Shown here: positions 18,960-27,852 of the stretch, in pieces
Layout: the number at the start of each line of letters is the position of its first letter
Numbering within the stretch: the stretch's first letter is position 1
Assembly: GCA_004557455.1 (NCBI GenBank)
Contig: SFDX01000001.1
Coordinates: forward strand, 59,581 to 123,580
Reading direction: 5' to 3'
Source: Akkermansia muciniphila
Lineage (GTDB): Bacteria > Verrucomicrobiota > Verrucomicrobiia > Verrucomicrobiales > Akkermansiaceae
Length of the DNA stretch: 64,000 nucleotides
Made by a program: the position numbers and the translations under genes
Notes under the pieces: generated by a model
What the model saw: only the letters and a program-made list of their open reading frames with translations
The model's database searches: none
What the model was told of the DNA's origin: nothing

Positions 18960-19901
18960 ATGACCACCGTTTCGCTGATCGTCCCCTGTTACAACGAGAG
19001 TGCGGCACTGCGCCCCTTTATGGCGGAGTTGCGGCGGGTGTTGGACACCATGACGGATGTGAAGGCGGAGGTGATTTTTGTGAATGACGGCAGTCGGGAT
19101 GATACGTTGAGCATCATTCGCGAGCTGGCGGCGCAGCAGGAGGGGGTGCGCTATGTATCCTTCTCCCGCAACTTCGGAAAGGAGGCGGCCATGCTGGCCG
19201 GGTTCAGCCGAGCGAACGGAGATTATGCGGCGGTGATGGATGCCGATTTGCAAGACCCGCCGGCCCTGTTGCCCGAGCTGCTGAAAGCCGTGCGGGAGGA
19301 AGGCTATGACTGCGCCGGTACACGCCGCGTAAACCGCAAGGGCGAACCGCCGATCCGCTCGTTCTTTGCGCGCTGTTTTTACAGGCTCATCAATATGGTA
19401 TCCGACACCAAATTGGTGGATGGTGCGCGAGACTACAAACTCCTGTGCCGCCCTGCGGTGGATGCCCTATTATCCATGCCGGAGGTATGTCGCTTCTCCA
19501 AGGGCCTGTACGAGTGGATCGGCTTCCGCACCAAGTGGATTGAGTTCGAGAACGTGGAACGCATTGCGGGCGAGACGAAGTGGTCTTTCCGCAAGCTCTT
19601 CAGCTATTCGCTGGAAGGCATCGTTGCCTTCACCACGGCCCCGCTTTCGTTAGCAGCCTTCCTCGGGCTCTTCTTCATGGTCGGGGCGGGAGTAGGCATC
19701 ATCTTCATCATTATTCGCGAGCTCGTTTACCACTGCTCCGTGGGGGGCTGGGCCTCGCTGGTGTGTATCATCCTGATGCTGTCGGGAGTGCAACTCTTCT
19801 GCCTCGGTATCTTCGGACGCTACCTCTCCAAGACCTATTTGGAGGTCAAGCGCCGCCCGCACTTCATCGTTGCGGAGGAATCACCCCGCCGCCCGGAATA
19901 A
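18960..19901 (+). CDS. Family 2 glycosyltransferase, polyprenyl-phosphate type
   Basis: A 313-residue GT2 enzyme with an N-terminal GT-A domain (SLIVPCYNESAALRPFM, VIFVNDGSRDDT, and the metal-binding VMDADLQDPP) and two C-terminal membrane helices starting near residue 232. This layout is that of GtrB/ArnC/DPM1-like enzymes, which move a sugar from a nucleotide donor onto undecaprenyl phosphate at the inner face of the membrane. The sugar cannot be predicted. The gene stands alone on the plus strand and faces lptB with a 20-base gap. Confidence 0.85.
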   Translation: MTTVSLIVPCYNESAALRPFMAELRRVLDTMTDVKAEVIFVNDGSRDDTLSIIRELAAQQEGVRYVSFSRNFGKEAAMLAGFSRANGDYAAVMDADLQDPPALLPELLKAVREEGYDCAGTRRVNRKGEPPIRSFFARCFYRLINMVSDTKLVDGARDYKLLCRPAVDALLSMPEVCRFSKGLYEWIGFRTKWIEFENVERIAGETKWSFRKLFSYSLEGIVAFTTAPLSLAAFLGLFFMVGAGVGIIFIIIRELVYHCSVGGWASLVCIILMLSGVQLFCLGIFGRYLSKTYLEVKRRPHFIVAEESPRRPE

Positions 19902-19921
19902 GCGGCAGGGAAATAGTGTGA

Positions 19922-20653
19922 TTACATCTTGAAATCCTCGCCCAAGTAGATCTTGCGCGTCTTGGGATCGTTCGCGATTTCCTCCGTATTACCGTGCTTA
20001 ATCACACGTCCCTCGAAAAGGATGTAGGCGCGGTCTACAATCCCGAGCGTCTCGCGCACATTATGATCCGTAATCAGGATGGACAACCCATCCGTCTCAC
20101 GCAGAGAAGCAACGATGTGCTGAATATCCTGCACCGCGATGGGGTCAACGCCCGCGAACGGCTCATCGAGCATGAGCAGCTTGGGGCTCGTGGTCAGCGC
20201 ACGCGCAATGGTCAGTCGCCGCTTCTCACCGCCGGAAAGCTGGATGGCCTGGCTCTTGCGCAGCTTGGTAATACCGAAACGCTCCATGAGCTCCTCGGCC
20301 TTGGCCCTCTGCTCCTTGCGCGAGAGGTCGCGACGGGTCTCTAGGATGGCCATCAAATTCTCCTCCACCGTGAGTTTGCGGAAAATCGACTCCTCTTGGG
20401 GCAGATAACCCATCCCGAGACGCGCGCGCAGGTGCATGGGCCAGCCCGTGATATCATGACCGCAGAAACTCACTGTACCCGTATCCGGCCGCACGAGGCC
20501 CGCTACCATATAAAACGAGGTCGTTTTACCGGCACCGTTAGGCCCCAGCAGCCCCACAATCTCACCGCTGCCCACCAATAGGTTCACATCATTCACCACC
20601 TGACGCGACTTGTAGGACTTGCAGAGTCCACGGGCATCCAGTAAAGTATTCAT
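19922..20653 (-). CDS. lptB: LPS export ABC transporter ATPase
   Basis: A 243-residue ABC ATPase. Walker A is GPNGAGKTTSF, the signature is LSGGEKRRLTIARAL, Walker B is LLMLDEPFAGVDP, and the family-typical GYLPQEESIFRKLTVEEN segment is present. These match LptB, which powers LPS extraction from the inner membrane. It starts two bases after the LptA-like gene and is last in a kdsA-lptC-lptA-lptB operon. Permeases LptF/LptG are not in the window. Confidence 0.88.
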   Translation of the reverse strand: MNTLLDARGLCKSYKSRQVVNDVNLLVGSGEIVGLLGPNGAGKTTSFYMVAGLVRPDTGTVSFCGHDITGWPMHLRARLGMGYLPQEESIFRKLTVEENLMAILETRRDLSRKEQRAKAEELMERFGITKLRKSQAIQLSGGEKRRLTIARALTTSPKLLMLDEPFAGVDPIAVQDIQHIVASLRETDGLSILITDHNVRETLGIVDRAYILFEGRVIKHGNTEEIANDPKTRKIYLGEDFKM

Positions 20654-20655
20654 GT

Positions 20656-22962
20656 CTATTGCTCCTTCTTTTGTTTATTCTTCTCGATTTGCTCATGAAT
20701 ACGGGTGGAAACCGTCTGTTGCACGGCCCCGAACACCCGAGCGTTATTCTTGTTATCCAAAACAACGGCCGCACCGGCACCGGAAGCCACATGCGTATTG
20801 TTGCCATCGCTCAGCGTCACACGCCGCCCGCTGAGACGCTTGGTACCGGACGCCGCATCCGCCACCAGCAGGTCACCCGTACCGCGCAGCAAACGGCCAT
20901 CGCCGGAGCGTCCGGCCACTGCCACACGATCCTCCGCACGCAGAGTCAGCAGCCCCCCCCACTCATCATCCTTGGCCGGACGCGGATTCAGCGTCATGCG
21001 CAACTTGCCCTCGCACTGCATGGAGCCGCGCGCCGTGCGCGCCGTGCAGCCCTCATCCGTTGCCACACTCTCCACGCCGATGTAGTTAAAGTTAGCAGCC
21101 ACCGCCTCGTGTTGCGAGCTCGCGGGCTTCGCCTCCCCCTCCGCCAAAAGCAGGGTAATCTTCCCCCGACTCGTCACGATGGCCTGCGGGGCATGTAGCT
21201 CCGAGAGCGGTCCGCCCACGAAGGTGCGATCGGAGCGGGTCAGCACCGCAGACTCCGTACAGGCGAAAACACTCTCCCCCTGCTCCTGCGGCATCCGCAA
21301 GGTAATGCGGTCGCCCGTCAAGCGCACATCCCCCGACTGCGCGCAGTCGATAACAGATTCTGCCGCATCGGAAACAGCCTCGGCCCGAGCCCCGCGAAAT
21401 GCCGCCACAGCAGCCTTCCCCGGCAAACTCCGCACACGCAGCGTACCGGCCTCCAAGTCCGCCGCCAGTTCCTCACCGCGCAGACAGCCGGTATCCCCCG
21501 ACAGCGGATCCGCATAGTCCGCCTGCACATCCTGCTCAGCATGCAAGCGCACGGGATCGCCGTAGCCCAGAAGAGCCAAGTTCAGGTTACCCACCTCTGC
21601 GCGCGGCGGCACCTGCTGCGCACCGGGACGCAGGGTGAGAACAGCCGCACCCAAGCAGCGGAAAGTACCGGAAGCATCCTTCAAATAGATTCCCCGCTCT
21701 GCGCGGATACAGCCATCTGCCGCCGTAAAGACCAAGGGCCCTGCGGCGCGGAAACTCCCCGGGGAGGCCTGCTGCCCTTCCTTCCCCGGGCGCACATAGG
21801 ATCCATGCACCACATCACCCTGCAACAGCACATCGCCGTTCGGCTGCAAACAAATACTATCATCGGCAAACACCGTACTCTCCCCCGCATAGCAGAGCGA
21901 GCAGTTCCGCCGAAGCTCCACCGTACCGGGCTCGGCGCGGTAAACCAGCTCCTGCCCGCGCGCATCCACCGTGCCGCGCTTACCCGTGCCCTGCATCGTG
22001 AGCTGCACATCCCCCCGCGCCACGGCATGACGCACGCCGTCCAAGCGGGTTCCCAGCAGGCGACTCATAAAGCCGTCCCGAGGTGCCTCCTGCCCTTCCT
22101 CCGGGGTCAGGAAAACGCAGAGGGATTCCATACAGCGCAGGGAGCCATCCGCCGTGCGCATCTGCACCTCCCCGCGACTCGTCACGCAATGCTCCGCCCC
22201 GTGATAGTAAAGTGTACCCTCCGCCAACAGAGAACCGGGGCGCCCCTCTTTATCTACCCAAGACATGGAAATCTTGCCACCCGTCACCGTGATATTCCCC
22301 GCCTCATCCGCCAGCAGAGCGGCACTGCCGTCCTTAGGCTCCACATGCAGTTCCGTCTCCCCGCGTTTCAGGTCGATGCGTTCGGAGGATTGAAGGTAAA
22401 TTTGGTTTCGCTCTGCGCTCACGAAGGCAAATTGAGCAACAGCCTCCGTCGGCACAATCTCTGCGGACTGCACTTCCGGCTGCCCCGAAGGCGTCTCGGC
22501 AGGTGCATCGGGCCGAGCGACAGGCCCCGGTTCCCCCTGCACGCGGCGTTGCACCCCCTCTTGGGCGTTGGTCAGCTCCTGCTTGCGAAACTCCACCACC
22601 AAAAGCTGCGAGGCACGGAGCTGTAAACGGGGGTCCTGTACACGCACGTTGTCCAAGTAGGCCACCAAGCGGTGGTCGGAATCAAACAGAATTCCCCCAT
22701 CGCTCAGCACCACACTCTCCCCCTCTGTCGGCGGCTCAAACTCGGCGGGAGCCTGATCCCCGGCAGAGTTCTCCACGGGCTCCGGCTTCCCCAAGAACTC
22801 AAGCACCGGGAGCACCAAGCTACGGTCTTGAGACAGGCATGCCATAATGCTGCGGCTGCGCTGCAAGGCCTCCTCTAACCACGGGGCCTCCGGCAGAGGT
22901 GCCGGCTCCGCACCCCAAACAGTGGCGGAAAGGGCAGGAAGCAGATAAAGAAACCTCCTCAT
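20656..22962 (-). CDS. Very large LptA/OstA-like periplasmic protein
   Basis: A 768-residue protein with a signal peptide (MRRFLYLLPALSATVWG) followed by repeated OstA-type beta elements, clearest where VVLSDGGILFDSDHRLVAYL runs into a NVRVQDPRLQLRASQLLV segment. OstA/LptA domains form the periplasmic bridge that carries LPS. A typical LptA has under 200 residues, so this copy is roughly four times larger and seems to hold several OstA-like units. It overlaps the lptC-like gene by 4 bases (ATGA) and precedes lptB by 2. It lacks an obvious LptD barrel, so I read it as an expanded bridge rather than the outer-membrane translocon. Confidence 0.65.
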   Translation of the reverse strand: MRRFLYLLPALSATVWGAEPAPLPEAPWLEEALQRSRSIMACLSQDRSLVLPVLEFLGKPEPVENSAGDQAPAEFEPPTEGESVVLSDGGILFDSDHRLVAYLDNVRVQDPRLQLRASQLLVVEFRKQELTNAQEGVQRRVQGEPGPVARPDAPAETPSGQPEVQSAEIVPTEAVAQFAFVSAERNQIYLQSSERIDLKRGETELHVEPKDGSAALLADEAGNITVTGGKISMSWVDKEGRPGSLLAEGTLYYHGAEHCVTSRGEVQMRTADGSLRCMESLCVFLTPEEGQEAPRDGFMSRLLGTRLDGVRHAVARGDVQLTMQGTGKRGTVDARGQELVYRAEPGTVELRRNCSLCYAGESTVFADDSICLQPNGDVLLQGDVVHGSYVRPGKEGQQASPGSFRAAGPLVFTAADGCIRAERGIYLKDASGTFRCLGAAVLTLRPGAQQVPPRAEVGNLNLALLGYGDPVRLHAEQDVQADYADPLSGDTGCLRGEELAADLEAGTLRVRSLPGKAAVAAFRGARAEAVSDAAESVIDCAQSGDVRLTGDRITLRMPQEQGESVFACTESAVLTRSDRTFVGGPLSELHAPQAIVTSRGKITLLLAEGEAKPASSQHEAVAANFNYIGVESVATDEGCTARTARGSMQCEGKLRMTLNPRPAKDDEWGGLLTLRAEDRVAVAGRSGDGRLLRGTGDLLVADAASGTKRLSGRRVTLSDGNNTHVASGAGAAVVLDNKNNARVFGAVQQTVSTRIHEQIEKNKQKKEQ

Positions 22963-23429
22963 TTTTTACGTTGCAGGTTCAGGGTTTCCGTCGATATCAC
23001 CGTGCGCACCGGCCCCGGCACATAACCGACCTTCCGCTCCATGCTGAACACAATCCCTTTGCCTTCAACCCGGAAGCGGGGGTCCTGCACCAGCACGGGA
23101 CGATCCGTCATCACCACGCGACGCTGAAAGCAGTACTGTGCCGCCGGTGTGGTAATTCGTGTCGGCCGTTCGGACTCCTCCCCGATGAGTCGAGCATCAA
23201 TGACGTGCATGCTCACCCGCGAACGCGAGTCAACCTTCAGCGAACCGGCCTTCATCAGTGAGGTGAGCTTATGATCCTTGTAACGCGGCATGGTGACATT
23301 GCGCACCACGGTACCCACAGGCAGCACCTGCAGACCCGGGAACTCGCCCTCCGGCGGCACCCCCACCTTAGACTGCGCGCCCACGGGGGCTGCAGCCAAG
23401 CAGGCGCACAGGATCAAAGCACATCGCAT
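22959..23429 (-). CDS. LptC-like periplasmic protein
   Basis: A 156-residue exported protein beginning with a signal peptide (ALILCACLAAAPVGAQS). The remainder shows the pattern of the LptC/LptA fold: phrases such as LTSLMKAGSLKVDSRSRVSM, ITTPAAQYCFQRRVVMTD and PRFRVEGKGIVFS. LptC would receive LPS from the LptBFG pump and hand it to LptA. Assignment rests on fold-like pattern plus position between kdsA and the OstA-like gene. Classical LptC keeps an N-terminal membrane anchor; here the segment looks cleavable. Confidence 0.6.
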   Translation of the reverse strand: MRCALILCACLAAAPVGAQSKVGVPPEGEFPGLQVLPVGTVVRNVTMPRYKDHKLTSLMKAGSLKVDSRSRVSMHVIDARLIGEESERPTRITTPAAQYCFQRRVVMTDRPVLVQDPRFRVEGKGIVFSMERKVGYVPGPVRTVISTETLNLQRKK

Positions 23430-23443
23430 GGGAGGAAACAGGC

Positions 23444-24262
23444 TTACACCATCTCGTCAAAGGCCGCGCGCACCCGTTGCAGGTTGGTGAGCACCTTCTC
23501 CAAGTCGCGCAGATAAATCTGGTTCGGGCCATCGCTCATGGCGTGGTCCGGGTCCTTGTGCACCTCCATGAACACGCCGTCCACGCCCACAGCCATCGCG
23601 GCATTGGCCAGCACGGGAGCGAGTTCGCGATCCCCGCCGGTAGCACCGCCCAACCCACCGGGACGCTGCACGGAGTGCGTGGCATCGAACACCACGGGGC
23701 AACCGAACTTCTTCATCCAGTACATGCCGCGCATATCCACCACCAGGTTGTTGTACCCGAAGCTGGTGCCGCGCTCGCAGAGCATGAAGTGCTCACAGCC
23801 GAAAGCCTCCATCTTCTCGCAGATGTTCATGCAGTCCCACGGCGCCAAAAACTGCCCCTTCTTGATGTTCACGGGGCGCCCCGTCTTGGCGCAGGCCTCC
23901 AACAGGTCGCTCTGTCGGCAGAGGAAGGCCGGCACCTGCAGCAAATCCACGTAGCGACCGGCGTACTCAGCCTGGTCCTCGGTGTGCACGTCCGTCACCA
24001 CGGGGATTTTCAGTTCCTCCCCGATTTCTGCCAGAATGCGGCAACCCTCGCGAATGCCCGGGCCGCGGAAACTTTTCACGTTGGTGCGGTTCGCCTTATC
24101 GTAGGAGGCCTTGAAAATGAAAGGAACCTGAAGCCGCGTGCAGATGTCCTTAATGCTGCGCGCCATCTCCCAAGCGAATTCCTCGCTCTCCAGCGAGCAG
24201 GGGCCGAGAATATAAAACGGCTTCTTGCCGCCGATTTCTACATTTTGAATGGTGAAAGACAT
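23444..24262 (-). CDS. kdsA: 3-deoxy-8-phosphooctulonate synthase
   Basis: A 272-residue KDO-8-phosphate synthase, condensing phosphoenolpyruvate with arabinose 5-phosphate to make the Kdo precursor of LPS. Recognisable stretches are FYILGPCSLESEEFAWEMA, FKASYDKANRTNVKSFRGPG, VTDVHTEDQAEYAG, LQVPAFLCRQSDLLEA and FDATHSVQRPGG. Length fits the family. It is first in the LPS operon, with the lptC-like start 14 bases downstream, linking Kdo synthesis to LPS export. Confidence 0.93.
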   Translation of the reverse strand: MSFTIQNVEIGGKKPFYILGPCSLESEEFAWEMARSIKDICTRLQVPFIFKASYDKANRTNVKSFRGPGIREGCRILAEIGEELKIPVVTDVHTEDQAEYAGRYVDLLQVPAFLCRQSDLLEACAKTGRPVNIKKGQFLAPWDCMNICEKMEAFGCEHFMLCERGTSFGYNNLVVDMRGMYWMKKFGCPVVFDATHSVQRPGGLGGATGGDRELAPVLANAAMAVGVDGVFMEVHKDPDHAMSDGPNQIYLRDLEKVLTNLQRVRAAFDEMV

Positions 24263-24284
24263 AATACCGGTGGATTGTGCTGAT

Positions 24285-24313
24285 ACTATGCCACATCCGG
24301 CCGCCTATGTCAA
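24285..24313 (-). promoter_or_regulatory. Promoter of the kdsA-lpt operon
   Basis: On the minus strand TTGACA (24308-24313), 17-base spacer, CATAGT (24285-24290). The kdsA ATG is 22 bases further on. Confidence 0.6.
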
Positions 24314-24429
24314 TGAGATTCCGTACCCCATCGGCAAAATTTTCGCACCAATCGCCCGGAACTCCCCCGCTATGGTGTGCTCGCTTTTTCGGACACACCT
24401 CACATCCACAGAGGCGAGGCGCTCCGGCC

Positions 24430-25353
24430 TCAAGAGCGGTTGCGCTTGAGGCGGCGGAAGAAATCCTGCTTGTCCCTGTAGCGATTGCGGACGCTGGTTT
24501 CGGTGCGGGCTGCGCGGGGGTCGGCCTGCTCCTTCATAAGCTGCACCGCACGGAGGGCGGTAGCCTCTGCTTGGTCGAGGTCCTCGGGAGACTGTGCCAC
24601 GTAAAGTTGGACACCCTCCAGCCATTGGAGGATGCAGATACGGTTCTCCGGCATACCTGTCTCGGCAGCTTGGCGGAGGAGGGGAAGAACATCGGCGGGG
24701 TTGGGGGTATCGCTGATGGCGCGGGAGATGCGATCCAGCTCCTCACGAGCGGCTTTGGCGCGGTGCAGGCCGGAGATGTCCTGCGTATCCAGGGCCATGA
24801 TGCGGGCCTCCAGCTCCGGGGCGATGTCACGGAAGCCCGGGCCGAGGTTCCGGTGCACCTCAATGAGCTTGCGGAGCTGCTCCTCCCCCTCAGCGGCATC
24901 AGCCTCCTTCAGCAGGGCGGCGTTCTTCAGCGCGGCATCCAGAAAACGAATCACGATGTCTACATTGTCACGCCCGCCGGAGAACCCGCCGACCAGCTCA
25001 CCCTTCGCGTTGAGCACGATCACCGTGGGGAAACCGGTGACGCGATACTTCTTGCAGAGAGCCACATTTTGCTTCATCAGCTCCGGGCTGATGCTGTGGT
25101 AGCGCGGCAAATCCACCTCCACGGGCACGAACTTATCCTTGGCATAGGCCTCGAATTGCGGGGTGTCGAACACCTCCTGCCGAAGCTTGATGCACCAACT
25201 GCACCAGTCCGAGCCCGTAAAGTCCAACAGCACAGCCTTGCCCTCTGCCTGAGCCTTAGCGCGGGCAGCCTCAACATCCGTCGTCCAATCCAGCCCGAAA
25301 ACGGGAGCAGCCAGCAGCGGGAGCAACAAGCTCGTGAAATAATGCTTAAACAT
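24430..25353 (-). CDS. Exported thioredoxin-like protein
   Basis: A 307-residue protein with a signal peptide (HYFTSLLLPLLAAPVFG) and a thioredoxin-fold domain whose active site is SDWCSWCIKL (Cys 51 and 54), with the cis-proline region VTGFPTVIVLNAKG. The remaining ~150 residues are helical and may be repeat-like, with no recognised domain. It probably works in periplasmic disulfide or thiol chemistry. The frame is open upstream to 25572, but that part overlaps the fba leader and has no protein-like signal; the ATG at 25353 starts the signal peptide. It is divergent from fba. Confidence 0.75.
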   Translation of the reverse strand: MFKHYFTSLLLPLLAAPVFGLDWTTDVEAARAKAQAEGKAVLLDFTGSDWCSWCIKLRQEVFDTPQFEAYAKDKFVPVEVDLPRYHSISPELMKQNVALCKKYRVTGFPTVIVLNAKGELVGGFSGGRDNVDIVIRFLDAALKNAALLKEADAAEGEEQLRKLIEVHRNLGPGFRDIAPELEARIMALDTQDISGLHRAKAAREELDRISRAISDTPNPADVLPLLRQAAETGMPENRICILQWLEGVQLYVAQSPEDLDQAEATALRAVQLMKEQADPRAARTETSVRNRYRDKQDFFRRLKRNRS

Positions 25354-25443
25354 AGCGGGGATTCTCTTGCAAGTGGGAGTACGCTTCACCGGGGCAAAAT
25401 CTTTCAAGAAAAGACATTTTTGAGATACGCTCGCTGTTTCTGC

Positions 25444-25472
25444 TTGCAAAACGGCCTGTGGCGCGTTAAAAT
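25444..25472 (+). promoter_or_regulatory. Promoter of fba
   Basis: TTGCAA (25444-25449), 17-base spacer, TAAAAT (25467-25472). The predicted leader before the ATG at 25532 is about 53 bases. Confidence 0.6.
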
Positions 25473-25531
25473 GGGGGCGCGAGAAGTGCGCACCCTGCGC
25501 ACCCCCATCATCCGAACAACACAGCAAAACC

Positions 25532-26557
25532 ATGCCTGTACCTACACAAGAACAGTACATCAAGATGCTCAATACGGCAAAGGAGAAGGGCTATGCCTAC
25601 CCGGCCGTGAACGTCACCACCATCGAGGTCATCAACGGCGCCCTCAAGGCGTTTGCCGAGGCCAAGTCCGATGGTATCATCCAGGTTTCCCTGGGCGGCG
25701 GCCAATTTGCCTCCGGCACGGCGGTGAAGGACTCCGCCACGGGTGCGATCGTGCTGGCTGAGGCGGTGCACCGCCTTGCCGAGAAGTACGACGTGCTGGT
25801 GGCCCTGCACACGGACCACTGCCAGGCGGACAAGATTGACAGCTTCCTGCGCCCGCTGATCGCGGAATCCAAGCGCCGCATCGCTGCCGGCCAAGGCCCG
25901 CTCTTCAACTCCCACATGCTGGACGCCTCGGCTCTGCCGATGGCGGAGAACCTCAAGATCTCCAAGCAGATGCTTGCAGAGTGCGCCGAGGTCGGCATCG
26001 TTCTCGAGATCGAGATCGGCGTTGTCGGCGGCGAGGAGGACGGTGTGGACAACGGCGGCGTGCATGCTGCTAAGCTGTACACCTCCCCGAAGGACATGCT
26101 GGACACCTTCGAGACCCTGAACGGCGTGGGCGAGTTCATGCTGGCCGCCACCTTCGGCAATGTGCACGGCGTGTACAAGCCGGGTGCCGTTAAGCTGATG
26201 CCGACGATCCTCCGCGACGGTCAGCAGGCCGTCCGTGAGAAGCACGGCACGGATATGCGCCTGGTGTTCCACGGCGGTTCCGGCTCCGACCTCTGCGACA
26301 TCCGCGAGGCTATCTCCTACGGCGTGGTGAAGATGAACATCGACACCGACACGCAGTATGCGTTCTCCAAGCCGATCGTCATGCACATGTGCCACAACAT
26401 CGACGGCATGCTGAAGATCGACGGCGAAGTGGGCAACAAGAAGGTGTACGACCCGCGTTCCTACCTGAAGAAGGGCGAGCAGGGCATCTGCGAGCGCCTC
26501 AAGGTGGCTTGCTCCGACCTGCTGTCCGAGGGCAAGACGCTCTTCGGCCAGATCTAA
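25532..26557 (+). CDS. fba: Class II fructose-bisphosphate aldolase
   Basis: A 341-residue zinc-dependent aldolase that splits or makes fructose 1,6-bisphosphate in glycolysis and gluconeogenesis. The metal and substrate residues are visible in ALHTDHCQADK (His93, Asp95, His96), EIEIGVVGGEEDGVD, TFGNVHGVYKPG and FHGGSGSD. Length and the GVVGGEEDGV loop match the longer class IIA enzymes. Codon bias is strong. It stands alone, with its own promoter and a terminator. Confidence 0.92.
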   Translation: MPVPTQEQYIKMLNTAKEKGYAYPAVNVTTIEVINGALKAFAEAKSDGIIQVSLGGGQFASGTAVKDSATGAIVLAEAVHRLAEKYDVLVALHTDHCQADKIDSFLRPLIAESKRRIAAGQGPLFNSHMLDASALPMAENLKISKQMLAECAEVGIVLEIEIGVVGGEEDGVDNGGVHAAKLYTSPKDMLDTFETLNGVGEFMLAATFGNVHGVYKPGAVKLMPTILRDGQQAVREKHGTDMRLVFHGGSGSDLCDIREAISYGVVKMNIDTDTQYAFSKPIVMHMCHNIDGMLKIDGEVGNKKVYDPRSYLKKGEQGICERLKVACSDLLSEGKTLFGQI

Positions 26558-26581
26558 GCCTCGGGATTTTTCCCTACTCAG

Positions 26582-26613
26582 CGGCGCAATCGGCACTCCC
26601 GGTTGCGCCGTTT
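26582..26613 (+). terminator. Terminator of fba
   Basis: A 12-base stem with one mismatch (26582-26593 with 26599-26610), 5-base loop, then TTTCTCT. Confidence 0.7.
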
Positions 26614-26691
26614 CTCTGTGCCGAAGCAGGGCACGAAAATGCCGGCCGAACCACGGAAGAACGACCGGCGAAAAACAGTCAGGAAGCGGGC

Positions 26692-27609
26692 TTACTTCTT
26701 GATAAGCTTCATCACATCCTCACCGGGCTTGGGAGCCGGCTTCCGTTTGGCAGGCAGGTCAAACGAGCCGTTGAGCGGGTAGTTCGGGTGAGCGGAAATG
26801 GAGCCACCCGTAGCGAGGGAGAAGTAACCGGTAGCCGGGTTCGGGCGGCAGTCGATGTTCGTGTTCGGGTTGCCGTCGCGCGTGAAAGCATAGCGCGTCA
26901 CCTCCGCCCAGCCCCCCTCGGCACTCCAGCGCCAGTTCGGGCCGAAGGTTGCGCGGCGCTCATGCTCCTTGGACTCCACGTTGCGCTTAAAATCCTCCAC
27001 AAAGGCACCGCCGCTCTGCAGTCCGGTCGAGATAGCCTGCACGCGCCAGCTGCTCAGCAGCTGCCATTTCTTCGTGCTCGGGCTGTAGATGTAGCCCGTC
27101 AGCACGCGGAAGTTCTCGCCCTCCTTGGTCTCCACCACCAGGGTGCGGATGGGTTCCCCCTCCTTCCAGGCGAAGTCGCACATGGAGTTACCGCCCGTGC
27201 CCTCACCGCCGAAGCGACGCGTCTCCACATTCGGCCCGGTCTTCAGCAGCTTGGCACGCTCCTCCTCCGGCGCGGCGTGCGGGTCATCGCCGTTGCACTT
27301 TGCATCCCAGATGGAGAAAATAGCCTTGCGGCGCGGGTTACCCTTCTCATCCTTGTCACCCAGCTCCTGGATGCCGATGTAGCCCCCGTTGAAGCAGTTG
27401 GTGCAGAAATAGGTCCCCGGGGCACTCTTCTGCACCACCACAGTGTTGAGTGCCACGGTGTGCGGCACGCTCGACTCATGGCGCAGATGCACCGAAGCGC
27501 ACTGCCGCTTTGCCATCTTCTGCGGGGCCCAGTAATCCTCCTCCGCAGAACATACCTGCACGGCACAAATCGCCGCCGCAGCCGTCATGATGGTTCCGAA
27601 TGTTTTCAT
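26692..27609 (-). CDS. Secreted DUF3472-like protein
   Basis: A 305-residue exported protein with signal peptide (FGTIMTAAAAICAVQVCSA). The central region contains FCTNCFNGGYIGIQEL and AIFSIWDAKCNGDD, the pattern I associate with the DUF3472 family of secreted proteins of unknown function, seen near carbohydrate-active enzymes. It has several cysteines that could form disulfides. The frame is open upstream to 27798, but the ATG at 27609 is chosen because a promoter ends seven bases before it and the signal peptide begins there. It is divergent from an acyltransferase gene and may share an operator with it. Confidence 0.6.
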   Translation of the reverse strand: MKTFGTIMTAAAAICAVQVCSAEEDYWAPQKMAKRQCASVHLRHESSVPHTVALNTVVVQKSAPGTYFCTNCFNGGYIGIQELGDKDEKGNPRRKAIFSIWDAKCNGDDPHAAPEEERAKLLKTGPNVETRRFGGEGTGGNSMCDFAWKEGEPIRTLVVETKEGENFRVLTGYIYSPSTKKWQLLSSWRVQAISTGLQSGGAFVEDFKRNVESKEHERRATFGPNWRWSAEGGWAEVTRYAFTRDGNPNTNIDCRPNPATGYFSLATGGSISAHPNYPLNGSFDLPAKRKPAPKPGEDVMKLIKK

Positions 27610-27616
27610 CCCCGCC

Positions 27617-27645
27617 ATTATAGCGCAAAAATCCCCGCCGAGCAA
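27617..27645 (-). promoter_or_regulatory. Leaderless promoter of the DUF3472-like gene
   Basis: On the minus strand TTGCTC (27640-27645), 17-base spacer, perfect TATAAT (27617-27622), then seven bases to the ATG. Confidence 0.65.
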
Positions 27646-27679
27646 GCATGAAATTACCACCTCCACCGAAACGATGACA

Positions 27680-27692
27680 GCATTCCGAATGC
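27680..27692. promoter_or_regulatory. Operator-like half of a repeated palindrome
   Basis: GCATTC-C-GAATGC, six-base arms around one base. The same core recurs inside the acyltransferase promoter 146 bases away. It sits about 35 bases upstream of the -35 of the DUF3472-like gene. Confidence 0.5.
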
Positions 27693-27816
27693 ACACCTCA
27701 TCTGCCGCATTGAGAATCAACGAGTTAGGTAAGTAACGACAGAAAAATTGAGTTTCTCTGCGTGAATGGTGGCACCACCTAATTCCCTTGAAAATCAAGA
27801 GATAACCGATTTAGAC

Positions 27817-27846
27817 TTGACTACAGCATTCGGAATGCTGTAGACT
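27817..27846 (+). promoter_or_regulatory. Acyltransferase promoter with operator palindrome in the spacer
   Basis: TTGACT (27817-27822), an 18-base spacer and TAGACT (27841-27846), then six bases to the ATG at 27853. An 11-base-arm perfect palindrome (27821-27831 and 27833-27843, one central base) fills the spacer and overlaps both boxes. A protein bound there would block polymerase. Confidence 0.65.
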
Positions 27847-27852
27847 CTCCCC

